NCBI GenBank assembly: GCA_003255065.1
Contig: QAOA01007223.1
Span: forward strand, 141,317 to 205,316
DNA length: 64,000 bases
Reading direction: 5' to 3'
Source of the DNA: Cercis canadensis
Lineage: Eukaryota > Streptophyta > Magnoliopsida > Fabales > Fabaceae
Every line of letters begins with the position of its first letter. The first letter of the stretch is position 1. A program made the position numbers and the translations under genes. A model generated the notes under the pieces. The model saw only the letters and a program-made list of their open reading frames with translations, was not told the DNA's origin and did no database searches. Below are positions 1 through 10,509 of the stretch, one piece after another.

Positions 1-110
1 TAAGAGCCCAAACAAATAAAAAATATTAATTAAAAATTTAAATTTATCTCCAATTTTTCTTAAATATATTTTTAACTATCAAATGATCCGGACAAAATAT
101 AGTGTCTATA
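1..110 (-). mobile_element. start of 3' LTR of the first Tat element (partial)
   Basis: On the minus strand, a purine-rich tract at 119-111 (GAAGGGCAAC) is followed by TATAGACACTATATTTTGTC, the likely LTR start. The usual TG would have become TA by one G-to-A change. The rest of the LTR lies outside the window. Confidence 0.6.
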
Positions 111-221
111 GTTGCCCTTCTTTACATGTTTTCTTATAGATAAAACAGACTCAGCTATTGCTTGTCGTGTTTTACTATAAGAAACATGTAAAGACAAAAG
201 ACAAGTATTTTGTTCGATGAA
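84..221. repeat. nested inverted repeats bracketing the polypurine tract
   Basis: The inner hairpin has arms at 120-149 (plus strand CTTTACATGTTTTCTTATAG, then ATAAAACAGAC) and 164-193, which match as reverse complements apart from a few bases. The outer arms are 84-107, inside the LTR start, and 199-221; the reverse complement of the first shares AGACA, TATTTTGT and neighbouring bases with the second. The polypurine tract (111-119) lies between the inner hairpin and the LTR arm. On the element's RNA the LTR start could therefore pair with sequence upstream of the tract. Confidence 0.65.
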
Positions 222-229
222 CCTCAAAA

Positions 230-960
230 ATTCAAAACCACTAAAATCTTTGACCTAAGAATCGACAAAAATTTAAAAGCAACGAAATCTTTCATTTGGG
301 ATCCCACATGAATTTAAAAGCATCAAGATCTTTCACTCGGGAGCCAACAGAAATTTAAAGGCACCAAGATCCTTCACTTAGGAACCAACAGAAATTTAAA
401 AACACCAAGGTCTTTCACTCAGGAGCTGACAAGATTTAAAAGTGCCAAGATCTTTCACTCGGGAGCCAACGAGAATTTAAAAGCACCGACATCTTTCTCT
501 TGGGAGCCAACAAGAAATTTAAAGCACCGACATTTTTCACCCGAGAGCCAACAGAAATTTAAAAGCACCGAAATCTTTCACCCAGGAGCTAACAAAATTT
601 AAAAGCACTGAGTTCTTTCACTCGGGAGCCAACAAGATTTAAAAGCACCGAGATCTTTCACTCATGAATTAACAAGAATTAAAAGCACCGAGATTTTTCA
701 CTCGGGAGCCAACAAAATTTAAAAGCACCGAGATCTTTCACTCGGAAGCCGACAAGAATTTAAAGGCACTGAGATCTTTCACTCGGGAGCCAACAAAATT
801 TAAAAGCACCGAGATCTTTCACTTGGGAGCCGACAAGAATTTAAAGACACTGAGATCTTTCACTCCGGAGCCAATAAAATTTAGAAGGCATCGAGATCTT
901 TCACTCGGGAGCTGACAAGAATTTAAAGGCACTGAGATCTTTCACCCGGGAGGCGACAAA
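230..960 (-). repeat. 17-unit tandem repeat (about 40 bp) in the Tat 3' UTR
   Basis: About 17 diverged units of roughly 40 bp run head to tail. Each carries a version of GATCTTTCACTCGGGAGCC followed by AACAAAATTTAAAAGCACC. The units from about 590 to 950 are the most regular; those toward 230 are more degenerate. The array lies between the integrase end and the 3' LTR, the place where Tat/Ogre elements are known to carry variable tandem arrays that can seed satellites. Confidence 0.9.
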
Positions 961-1990
961 AAATAAAATCTTCTTAAGAGAAAGGAAAACTCAAGTTGAA
1001 ACAAATACTTGCTTATTCACAATAATACATGATTGGTGTGTGGAGGAAAACTTTATTCAATCAAAACTGGCTCTGTTCAATCAGGCCACTTGTCTTGTTG
1101 TTCTTTTGTAGACAGTCTTTAATCCTTCTTATTTCTTAGAAACCCACCTTCTTATCTCTTTCTTGGCAAAAATTAAATCATTTTCAACCAAATCACCTAC
1201 TAATTTCTTTGTTATTTGATCCCTTTTTCTTTATTTTCTTGTTAGTTCCTTTTTTGGTCGTGTTCTTCACCTCATCATTTCTTTTTTTACTTTTTAATCT
1301 GGACCCTGTCGTAATCAAGAATTTCTAATATTCCTAGAATCTGGAAACCAAGTCAAAGAGAATTCTTCAAGAATAAATTGAATCTATCATTATGATAAAT
1401 CCACTCACATTTCATTTATAATAACAAAGTAATTTAGCATGGAGAAAATATATAACAGAAAGAAATCAACTCAATGAAATAACTTCTTTTATTTCAAAAG
1501 AAAGAGCATTCACTTCATAGAAGATGAAGTACATGAAGTGCATCATTAAAATATTTCAAGAAGACAAATTGCCCTAGCATGGGGTTTTATGATGATGGAA
1601 CTTGCCCTATAAAATAGGTGCTTACGTATCCTTAAAAAGGAATCAAAGCCCACGCAGTTCGAGATGAAAAATTCAGAAGCCAACATGGATCAGAAAAATT
1701 GCCCCAATTTCTAACTCTTCAATGTCCAACTTGATTGATTCTCATATTGCATCCGATACAGTTTGTACTCATTTGACGTGAACATATAACCCTTTGGTAG
1801 TAAAGTGCAATCATCTTGCTTTCTTCTTGAATTCCCTTATATCATCGGGCTTCCTCATTGCTCTTTGGTGTCATTTTCCTGGTTTAGGCCATCCTTTTGG
1901 ATTTTTAACCCAACAAATTCCCTATTTTTTTTGTGGGCCTTAACTTTTGCTTAGACCACCTTTTTAGGTTTTCAATCTAACAAACTCTTT
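961..1990 (-). other. 3' UTR of the first Tat element, with a duplicated motif box
   Basis: There is no gene here. It is the untranslated stretch between the integrase end and the tandem array. On the minus strand at about 1995-1870 a motif resembling GTTGAAAACCTAAAAAGG occurs twice in imperfect form, with GGTGGTCTAAGC-like and GGATGGCC-like followers. The second Tat element has the same kind of doubled motif at the same place (16,130-16,250). The rest is low-complexity AT-rich sequence. Confidence 0.6.
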
Positions 1991-3240
1991 TTTTTAGGGG
2001 TAATATTTCTTCATTGTATCAGAATTTATAGGCCTAAGGAGTTCTTGCCCTTCCATATCTGTAAGGATTAGTGCTCCTCCTGAAAAAGCCTGTTTGACAA
2101 TGTATGGCCCTTGGTGAGTTGGGGGCCATTTTCCTCTAGTATCTTCCTGACGTGGCAAAACTTTTTTCAACACTAGATCTCCTGGTTGGAACTCTCGAAG
2201 TCAAAATTTTTTGTTAAAGGCTCTAGCCATCCTTTGTTGATACAATTGCCCATGACAAATTGTTGTCAATCTTTTATCCTCAATCATGTTCAATTGTTCG
2301 TATCTAACTCTTGCCCAATCAGATTTCTCTAATTCTATCTCCATTAAAATTTTGAGTGACGGGATCTCAACCTCTATTGGAATGACAACTTCCATACCAT
2401 ACACCAGAGAATAGGGAGTTGCTCCAGTTGAAGACCGCACAGCTATGCGATAAGCATGCAAGGCATAAGGGAGTATCTCGTGCCAGTCTTTATAGGTTAC
2501 CACCATCTTTTCAACTATTTTCTTGATGTTTGTATTGGCAGCTTCAACAGCTCCATTCATTTGTGGTCTGTATAGTGAAGAGTTACAATGTTTAATTGCA
2601 AACTTCTCACACAACTTCTGTATGTCTACACCATTCAAATTTGAGTCATTATCCATGATGATTCTCTCAGGTTATCTGTAATGACAAATGATGTTCATCT
2701 TTAGAAATTTGGCCACCATTTTTTGGGTCACTTTCACATAAGAAGCAGCTTCTACCCATTTTGTGAAATAATCAATTGCCACTAGGATAAAACGGTGTCC
2801 ATTGGAAGCCTTTGGATTAATTAATCCGATGATATTGATTCCCTACATAGCAAACGACCAAGGTGTGACCATATTATAAAGAGGAAATGGTGGAGCTTTG
2901 ATACGATATGCGTAAATCTAGTATTTGTGACACTTTCTAGAGTAATTGATGCAATTTATTTCCATGGTCACCCAATAATACCCTGCTCTTAGAATTTTCT
3001 AAGCCATCATATACCCATTTGCATGAGTCACACATATTTCATCATGAACATCGCTCAAAATACTATTAGCTTCCTTTGGATCAACGCATCGCAAGAGTAC
3101 ACCATCATGACTTCTTTTGTAGAGGACTTCTCCACTCAAGAAGAAACCTAGCGACATACGCCGAATAGTCTTCTTGTCATTTTCGTTGGCACCAATTGGA
3201 TACTCTTTAAACTTGATGTATTGCATGATATTATGATACC
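1990..3240 (-). pseudogene. Tat integrase, broken
   Basis: This is the integrase part of the first Tat polyprotein. The N-terminal zinc-binding segment (3226-2900) has the His pair, but the CHKYQ motif shows the second Cys of the usual CHKCQ replaced by Tyr. The catalytic core follows: the first Asp motif reads GINIIG where relatives have GMDVIG, so that Asp is Asn, and a TAG stands just before it. The second Asp (IIMDND) and the Glu segment (GAVEAAN) are visible in the open stretch 2656-2201, which then shows the YGMEVVIPIEVEIPS segment common in Tat integrases. The C-terminal region (about 2200-1995) continues with a GPYIV-like motif. A lost catalytic Asp, lost zinc ligand and stops mean it cannot function. 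Confidence 0.88.
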
Positions 3241-3244
3241 AAGG

Positions 3245-3790
3245 TCAACCATCGAGTTCTTCCTCTACATTTGAATAGTAAGCAGGTTCATTTCCTAGCT
3301 TCACTTGTATGGGTTGTACTAGTAGTCCAGAATCAAGCTTGGTCATCACTGCTAAAGTTGCCAAGGCATCAGCAAACTGATTTTTGTCACGAGTTAAATG
3401 AGAAAAAGTGATATCCTCAAATTTCTTAATCAACTGTGTCAAATACTTTTGGTATGGAATCAATTTCGGGTCTTTAGTTTACCATTCTCCTTTCACTTGA
3501 TAAATAATGAGTGCAGAATCCCCAAAAATATCTAAAATGCCAATTTTTAAATCCAAAGCCGCTTGCAAGCCCCTTACACAAGCTTCATACTCTGCTACAT
3601 TATTAGTACAATCAAACCTCAATTTGATGGCTATCGGGAATTGCTTCTTTTTTGGCGATACGATTACAATTCCTATTCCCTTTCCGTACACATTGACCGC
3701 CCCGTCAAAGTACATCTTCCATCGAACTTCTTCTATCCCAATCTCCTCTTCTATTGCAATATCTTCATCTAGAAATTCGAACCTCATAGG
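3245..3790 (-). pseudogene. Tat second (archaeal-type) RNase H
   Basis: The open stretch 3787-3479 begins with the FDGAVN motif (first catalytic Asp), followed by CTNNVAEYEA (the catalytic Glu) and GDSALI (another Asp), and ends at QVKGEW. This is the archaeal-like RNase H signature that Tat elements carry in addition to their own RNase H. The next stretch, 3463-3245, continues with HLTRDKNQFADALATLA, the C-terminal Asp-containing helix of this domain. A stop at about 3479 (TAA after GEW) separates the two pieces. The domain would degrade the RNA strand of the RNA:DNA hybrid during reverse transcription. Confidence 0.85.
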
Positions 3791-4138
3791 TTAGTAATCA
3801 TCAATAGGGCTTTCGGCCAGGTGATCAGCAATCACACTTCCTTTTACTTCCTTTTTTGTCATGTACACCACGTCATATTCCGAAAGGACAATTTGCCACT
3901 TTGCTAGCCGTCCCGAGAGATAGGGTTTTTCGAAGATAAATTTGATTGGATCCATATGACAGATAAGCCAAGTAGTGTGATACAACATGTACTGTCAGAG
4001 TCTGGTAGCCACCCAAACTAAAACGCAACAAGTCTTCTCTATGAGAGCATATCTTGTCTCATAGTCTGTGAACTTTTTGCTCAAGTAATAAATCGCTCTC
4101 TCTTTCTTTCCTCCTTCATTGTGTTGCTCTAACACACT
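3791..4138 (-). pseudogene. Tat first RNase H (Ty3-type), degraded
   Basis: Directly after the RT, the minus strand shows the remains of the ordinary Ty3-type RNase H: an AIYYLSKKFTDYETRY-like segment (about 4100-4030) and, in the open stretch 3988-3791, the segment PIKFIFEKPYLSGRLAKWQ followed by LSEYD and ADHLAE. Stops interrupt it at about 3989 and 3790. Its position between RT and the archaeal-type domain is the expected Tat order. It is probably degenerate even in active relatives, whose second RNase H takes over the role. Confidence 0.75.
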
Positions 4139-5383
4139 TCACATTGATTCTTGCAACACAGTCAAATACAAAATAAGAGGTTTCCCCGTGATTGGAGGCA
4201 CAAGCACCGGAGGATTAAGCAAATATTCTTTGACCTTGTCAAAAGCTTCCTGGCACTGCTCGTTCCACTCACTCGGGTTATGCTTCCTTAGGAGCTCAAA
4301 GATAGGCTCACAGGTATAAGTGAGGTTAGAGATGAATCTGGCTATGTAGTTAAGTCTTCTAAGAAAACTACGCACTTCCTTTTCTGACCTTGGAGGCGGC
4401 ATTTCTCGGATTGCTTTAGCTTTATCTGGATCCACTTCAATCCATTTTCTACTAACAATAAAGCCCAACAACTTCCTAGTTGTTGCACCGAAAGTGCACT
4501 TGGAGGGATTTAACCTCAACTTGTACTTTCTTAATCTTTCAAACAACTTTCGGAGAATGTTCACATGGCTTTCCCCCTCCTTTGACTTAGTCACCATATC
4601 ATCCACATAAACTTCAATCTCCTTATGCATCATATCATGAAATAGAGTGACCATAGCCCTCTGATAAGTTACCCTAGCATTTTTCAACCTAAATGGCATT
4701 ACTCTATAACAATATGTGCCCCAGTGAGTGATAAATGTGGTCTTCTCCTTGTCCTCCTCAACCATTGGAATTTGATTGTATCCTAAGTATCCATCCATGA
4801 ATGAATACCAGTGATTTTTGGATGTATTGTCAACCAACACATCTATCTGAGGCAAAGGAAAATCATCTTTAGGACTGGCTCTGTTCAGATCTTGAAAGTC
4901 CACACACATTCTTACCCATCCATCCTTCTTTGGTACTGGAACTATGTTGGCGACCCATTCAAGATAAGTAGCGACTTCTAAGAACCCAACCTCTATTTGT
5001 TTGATCACTTCATCCTTTATCTTACTAGACATTTCTGACCTCATCCGTCTCAACTTTTGTTTGATCAATTTACAATCGGGATACAATGGGATCTTGTGAG
5101 ATATAATATTGGGGTCGAGACCCGGCATGTCTTGATAGGACCAAGCAAAAATATCCAAGTACTCTTTGAATAAAGTAATCATTTCTTCTTTTTTCGGGTT
5201 ATCAACATATTTCAATTCTCTCTTCTCTTTCTCAGTGCCCAAGTTTATTATCTGTACTTCTTCATTGTAGGGATTTATTGCTTTTTCATATGACTTAAAC
5301 ATCTTTGCAAATCTATCAAAAAGTTCTACCTTCTTATCAAAGTTGTATTCATCTATATCAAATTCAACATGAGAATCAATCAT
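4139..5383 (-). CDS. Tat reverse transcriptase, open but isolated frame (414 aa)
   Basis: The largest closed open frame in the window. Residues 1-100 are the protease-RT linker, with the FAWSYQDMPGLD segment at about 79-90. The RT fold follows: KQKLRRM (about 108-114), motif A FMDGYLGYNQI (Asp at about 197), MPFRLKNA at about 229 where relatives have MPFGLKNA, and YVDDM at about 259-263 with both catalytic Asp residues. Next come the thumb (KLLGFIVS) and connection (FLRRLNYIARFI). It copies element RNA into DNA. The frame is complete, but protease and RNase H on either side are out of frame or stopped, so no polyprotein can form. The N-terminal Met at 5383 is just the first Met after a stop, not a natural start. 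Confidence 0.9.
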   Translation of the reverse strand: MIDSHVEFDIDEYNFDKKVELFDRFAKMFKSYEKAINPYNEEVQIINLGTEKEKRELKYVDNPKKEEMITLFKEYLDIFAWSYQDMPGLDPNIISHKIPLYPDCKLIKQKLRRMRSEMSSKIKDEVIKQIEVGFLEVATYLEWVANIVPVPKKDGWVRMCVDFQDLNRASPKDDFPLPQIDVLVDNTSKNHWYSFMDGYLGYNQIPMVEEDKEKTTFITHWGTYCYRVMPFRLKNARVTYQRAMVTLFHDMMHKEIEVYVDDMVTKSKEGESHVNILRKLFERLRKYKLRLNPSKCTFGATTRKLLGFIVSRKWIEVDPDKAKAIREMPPPRSEKEVRSFLRRLNYIARFISNLTYTCEPIFELLRKHNPSEWNEQCQEAFDKVKEYLLNPPVLVPPITGKPLILYLTVLQESM

Positions 5384-5639
5384 TGGACAAATAGAACTAT
5401 GGTCTTAGGATAAGAGATCCGTATTGTCAAGACTCCTGGAAACAAAATTCAAAGAAAATTGAATAAGAGTTAATTAAATGAAAATTAGTGCGAAGATAGA
5501 AAAAAATGACGAACTCTTGAGAAAATAATGAATAAGACAGAACTGAATTTAAACTCTATACTGAAATACTTCATTAATATGCAAAATAAAATATGATCCA
5601 ATGCAATAACATTCAAATGACTTTGGACCTCAGTCATAA

Positions 5640-6646
5640 GAAAAATAATGACAGAAATAACTATTACTCAAATGAGACAATCTTGGGCAATGGTTCCATT
5701 TCCCAGTTAATCAATTGTTCTTTCTTGTTGCAGGGCCAGTCCAGCAACTCTTCTCTTGATAACCCTCCAAAGTGTTTACCATGTACATAGGATTAACCAC
5801 ACTAAGAGGAAACATCACTCCAGCTAACTCAGGAAATGTCTCTCGAAGATGAGGGATGTTCCATGCTTTTTTTCTTTTGACCATTTCCTTGCAAAACCAC
5901 TGACTCTTCAACTAAGGGCTTATATCCTAAACCCCTGTTTGCCGACATTCTGCGGGAGCGAGATAAGAGCACTGATGCCTTGTAAGTTAACTCCTAAACC
6001 CTTGCCTTTCTGAAATCCACTCTTCAACATGATTCGAGACACTATTTGGTTAACATCTCCTTTTTTCTGTATCTCCCTCATATTGCCTTCTGCTATCTCT
6101 AAAGACTGAAAAGAAGTTTCTAAGGCTTCTTCCATTGTTTCCACATACAACAAAGAGTTGGATTTAGTTACCAACATTTCTTCCTCTCCTTTGACGGTGA
6201 TTAATTTTTCGTCGCTGATATATTTCAACATGAAGAGTATATGGGATTACCCCTGCTGTGTGAATCCATGGTCTCCCTAAAAGCATGGTGTAGGCCGGCT
6301 CTATGTCCATTACTTGAAAATGGACGTCAAACTGATTGGGCCCAATTTCCAGACGAAGCAAAATGTCTCCAAGAACTTCTCTTTTTGTCCCATCAAACGC
6401 TCTCATTACCATGCAGCTGTCTTGGATTAAGGACCTGTTAACAGGAAATTGTGCGAGGGTTGAATAAAGAAGCACGTTTAGTGCAGACCCATTATCAATT
6501 AGGACTCTTGTCACCATATACCCTTCACATTTGAGCGTGATGTAAAGTGCCTTAGTATGATTACTCATACCAGGCATTAACTCTTCATCAAAAAAGGAAA
6601 TAGTACTGACATTTCGAATAAAGTTCACCATTCCGAATAAAGGCAT
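5640..6646 (-). pseudogene. Tat aspartic protease and G-patch-like linker, frameshifted
   Basis: The frame 6646-6164 carries the retropepsin core: VLIDNGSALNVLL is the active-site loop (DNGS in place of the usual DSG/DTG, normal for this lineage) and LLGRPWIH is the C-terminal Gly-Arg-Pro-Trp motif. A frameshift near 6230 moves the reading to the overlapping frame 6231-5920. There GFQKGKGLGVNLQGI matches the Gly-rich G-patch-like segment found between protease and RT in Ogre/Tat polyproteins. Further linker sequence continues in 5911-5711. The protease would cut the gag-pol precursor. The frameshift and following stops break it. Confidence 0.82.
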
Positions 6647-8520
6647 TAACTCTGATGATGTTTGTAGAATAACCCCTTATCAAATTTGTTATCAATTTCT
6701 ATTCCTCTAAAAGGAACTTCCAAGCCACATCTCGCTGATTTCAAACTTGCCCAAACTTTCTTCATTGGCATTTTAACTTCTGTGATTTTCTTGACTACCT
6801 CTGTCTCCCTGATAATAACATTTACTCTAGGTTTTCTCTCATGATTAGGCAAAGGGTTTGTATTTACATTCGGTCCACCTCTTATCTTCTCAACTTTGAT
6901 AGCCCCCTGCTTAATCAAGTATAGGACGGCGTATTTGAAGGCAGGACAATCTTCAATGCAGTGACCTACTGCACCCCTATGGTAGTCACACTTAAGGTTT
7001 TGGAGTTATTGCATGGGCTTCATATAGCTGCCTGAACAATTCAGCTTTTGACATAGGGATATTGGGAAAATGTTCATCTTTGAAAGGAGGACGGAGTTGA
7101 TTTCTATACCCTTAGTAATTGGGTCTAGTTGGTGGTCTAGGCATTGGATTATTTAGAAATGCATTTTGTGGGGTAGGCTGATAATTGAGAATGAATGGTG
7201 CAAAAACTGGTCTAGGTGTATAGTAGGGTTGGGGTGGTAAAATATTATTGGCCTAAGGAGAGTATGAGAGGTTAGGATAAAACTGGTAAGATGAGCTTCC
7301 TTGATAAGGAAAATGTGAGGATACATGTGTTTGGATAAAGCTTACATCTCCTTCCTTTTTCTTAAACGGTTGTCCCTTCCTCAAATTGTTATTACTATTT
7401 TCACCTTTCAAGAAGGAAAATTTCCCAGCACAATGCATCTCCTCCACCCTCTCTCCAGCATTGATCACTTCAAAGAAATCTCTATAAACACCTGCCACCA
7501 TCAATTCGATATACGGGAAATTCAAAATATTCATAAAATAATGGACCATTTCAGAATCCATTAATGGAAGTTGAGCTTGAGCAGTCAGATTTCTCCATTT
7601 TTACGCATACTCCTTGAAGTTTTCCCCTTCTCCATTTCTCATGGCTCCCAGCTGAGCTCTAGTAGAGGCTATGTTGTCATTAAAACTATACTGCTTCAAG
7701 AAAGCATCGGACAAGTCCCTTCATGTGTGAATCTTAAAATGATCCAAACGCCAGTGCCAATCTACAGCGGGACCCGTCAAACTTTCTGGGAAAAAGTGCA
7801 TGAAAAACTTCTCCTCTATTGCCTAGATAGACATCTTGGTGCAGTAAGATTTCAGATGAAGCTAGGGATTAGTTGTCCTATCATATCATGTGAATTCGGG
7901 CATTTTGAAATCTTTAGGGAGCGTAATCTCTAAGGTTAGAGAGAGTTCCCCAATATCCACTAGACCGTATGCCCCTAATCCCTGCATCATCTTAATCTGT
8001 TCTTCCAGAAGCGTCAGCTTTTTCTCTATTGATTCTACCCTAAACTTCTCATTCTCCTTCTCCTTCTCCAATTCTTCCTTGTCTTTCCTTAACAGAAATA
8101 CCCCTGAAACTTCTTGTATAGCGTGGTGAGTAATTTGATGAGTGTATGTATGGATGCCCCCTTGAATTTCATTTGGATTGAATGGAGCTTTCATAGGTAT
8201 AGAGAATGGGCCTGAGAAAGGTTTTTGGATGGCATGCATAACATCAACTGATTAGGTGGTTTGAGGAATTGCTGAATTGTAATCATATCTCTGCATTAGA
8301 TTTGCAAAAGACATCAAGTGTGAAGACATCCCCATATTACAGTGGAAATAACAGGATTTGCCTCAATTGATGAATATGTCAATAAAGGTGTTACATGTGA
8401 AATTTGAGGGATATTAACACTACTTGACATCTTGGCTACATCCTTTAGCTTCAAACTCTCAGTGAAAAGTTTTATCATCTCGTTCATACGAGATTTCAAT
8501 TCATCAAACTCGGCTCCCAA
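6646..8520 (-). pseudogene. Tat gag, fragmented
   Basis: Read on minus. 8520-8314 is an N-terminal helical segment. 8239-7886 has a Lys/Glu-rich coiled coil (KDKEELEKEKENEKFRVESI) and then the capsid entry LPKDFKMPEFT. 7880-7560 shows HFFPESLTGPAVDWHW and DAFLKQYSFN with several stops. 7561-7253 is the capsid C-terminal part. Near 7000-6935 a zinc-finger-like motif reads CDYHRGAVGHCIEDC (C-x2-H-x5-H-x4-C), and 6918-6646 is the gag-protease linker. Gag forms the particle and binds element RNA. At least three Trp or Gln positions have become stops. Confidence 0.82.
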
Positions 8521-9376
8521 ATCACGACATTGATCCTGATTTTCTTTTATGATATCGACGATTCTTGATCTGAGCCCGATTGTCCTTCTTGCAGAGTGCT
8601 TTTAATTGAACTTAGTTTTCTTTGCACGACTAATAATGTATTACTTTCCTCTTGAGTATACAAAAATAAGAAATGAATAACAATTAAAAAAAAAAGATAA
8701 GAAAAATTGTGATTGAATTACAATGAATTCCACATTTTTGCACAAAACATTCATGAGAGCGTCGTATTAACCTATTTTTGTAAAAATATATAGCTCCCTA
8801 CAAGAATAGATTAACATGAATGAATTCCATGAAAGTATTTAACTCCTCATGAAAAATATTATACACAACAAGCAAAATAGTCTTACAAATATTTCCTTCG
8901 AGTGAATTGGATACAAAATTCTCCAGAGTCATAATGAAACTTTCATTTAAATAGATAACTCTTTACCAAATTAGAAATTACAATAATAACACTATGTCCC
9001 AAATACATCATTCAACATTTTTTTACACATCATTAACAACTTTTCAAGTTCCTTAACAGATGATGAACATGGAGTTGAAGACATTTCCATAGCCAAGACT
9101 TGTTAGTGCAACACTTCTGCCCTTATTTGTAAATTTCTAACAAGTGAGTCATATTGTTGTCCTTAGTAGACAGCTACATCCCCTCTGAAAGCCACCTTTT
9201 TTCTCAACTGATCTATTTGGTATTGGAGGTCATTAACTTGCCAACTTAAATCATCGCATTGTCGATCTTTGTCTTTTTTCCCTTCTTATGCTTCTAGCTT
9301 TTGTCTTTCAGCTTCTTGTGCCTCTTCTTCTAGGTAAGCTATGTGTTGGCCATGAATGTCTCGTTCTTTTTGTATT
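8521..9376 (-). other. spacer between Tat ORF1 and gag
   Basis: No clear domain is present. The minus strand shows broken coiled-coil-like coding near 9360-9060, which looks like the tail of ORF1, and then AT-rich sequence up to the gag start at about 8520. Poly(A) runs occur near 8680. Confidence 0.5.
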
Positions 9377-10430
9377 TCATCTTTGAAGGAAAACGGCCCT
9401 ATCTCCATAAGAAACTATTTTTCCCTTATAATAGACTACTTCCCTTTTCAATTTGTTGACCACCTCCCTTTCTTCCCTCGTCTTCATTTTCTCTAGTAGC
9501 AAGGTGTTCTCATCCTTTAGTTTATGTTTCTCTTCTTCTGCTCTTGCCAAACTCTTCTCCATTTCCTCAAATTTCAATAAGTCTCTTACATATTGTTTTG
9601 TTTCAAAATCCCGAAGACTATCTTTTGACGGAAGTTGATAAGAGGAATGACTTATTTCTAGAACTATCACATTCTTTCATCGAGCTTGAAACCACTTTTT
9701 ATACTCTTTATTGGTGTGCTTTATCAGTGGACTGAAGTCCACCTCACGAATGACTAGGTGTTTCCAGGCTTAAAAAATTTTCCCCATCTTACTTTCGTTT
9801 CCTTGACTTTTATATTCAAAATCTACCTCTGTAAGCTCTTTTGTTGGTGGAATGAATTGTTGGCGACCGAATTGACGTAGAACCAAGAGGGGAGTATAAA
9901 CAATACATCCCCATGTCCCCATAAGAGGGACGCAAGAGAAATCCCCACAACTGGTTAGGATACCTAGACTTCCTACCCAAGGGATCTTCCAAAAAACTGT
10001 TTGCTCACAGATTTTTTCAAATTCTTCCAACCAATGTTGTCTAGTCCAATCTTCTGACAGTTTCAACATATGAAAGTTTTCTAGAAGGTTAGTTGTTCTA
10101 ACATATATCTTTATACAATCAAACTTTCTCCCAAATGTGTGACAAAACAGCCAGACATATAACAACTGAAAGCAACATCTCAGTTTTCCTCCACCATTCT
10201 TCCTACAATAAATGAGGGACAATAACATGTCGGCTAAAACGGCGGGAATTGGATTCACTCCATTGCAGATAGCTCTATGGAAAACATCTATGACATCATG
10301 ACTAATCGCATTTTTGTAGTTGGAAAAAAGAATTAATCCATATATGGCTAGAATCACTAATTTGCGCAAGAGGGTATGATCCAAATGTGCGATGTGATTA
10401 TCATGGAGGAGCTATTGGCTATTCTACGAA
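9377..10430 (-). pseudogene. Tat ORF1, DUF7745-like protein, N-terminus missing
   Basis: This is the extra ORF ahead of gag in Tat/Ogre elements; its function is unknown. The stretch 10384-9770 has VILAIYGLILFSN near its start, WLFCHTFGRK and then GTWGCIVYTPLLVLRQFGRQQF, which I recognise as the core of plant DUF7745-type proteins. The frame is open upstream to about 10,410 (HIAHLDHTLL) and then stops. Full-length relatives have roughly 150 or more residues before this point, so the N-terminus is lost at the junction with the other Tat element. The second piece, 9670-9377, is a Lys/Glu-rich coiled coil, the usual C-terminal part. A break separates the two. The family call rests on memory of the motif. 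Confidence 0.7.
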
Positions 10431-10509
10431 AGATGTATAGCCCTAAAAACTAAAATTTAATCTCTGATAAATGCTAAATGACTAAATTTTAAGGAAGTAA
10501 CTCCCAATA

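Larger units (their letters stand above)
1..10430 (-). mobile_element. Tat/Ogre-type Ty3 retrotransposon, minus strand, 5' end missing
   Basis: The element is read right to left. Its order is ORF1 (DUF7745-like), gag, protease, G-patch-like segment, RT, RNase H, a second RNase H of archaeal type, integrase, a 3' UTR with tandem repeats, the polypurine tract, and the first 110 bases of the 3' LTR. The extra ORF upstream of gag, the second RNase H and the repeat-filled 3' UTR are features known for the Tat/Ogre lineage. The 5' LTR, the primer site and the N-terminus of ORF1 are missing, because the sequence meets another Tat element head-to-head near 10,430-10,510. Frameshifts and stops in every module except the RT make it non-autonomous. 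The lineage call is firm; the exact family is not known. Confidence 0.9.

Noticed and set aside
230..960. CRISPR-like appearance of the 40-bp array
   Set aside because: The whole unit repeats, with no unique spacers, and the context is a plant retrotransposon UTR.
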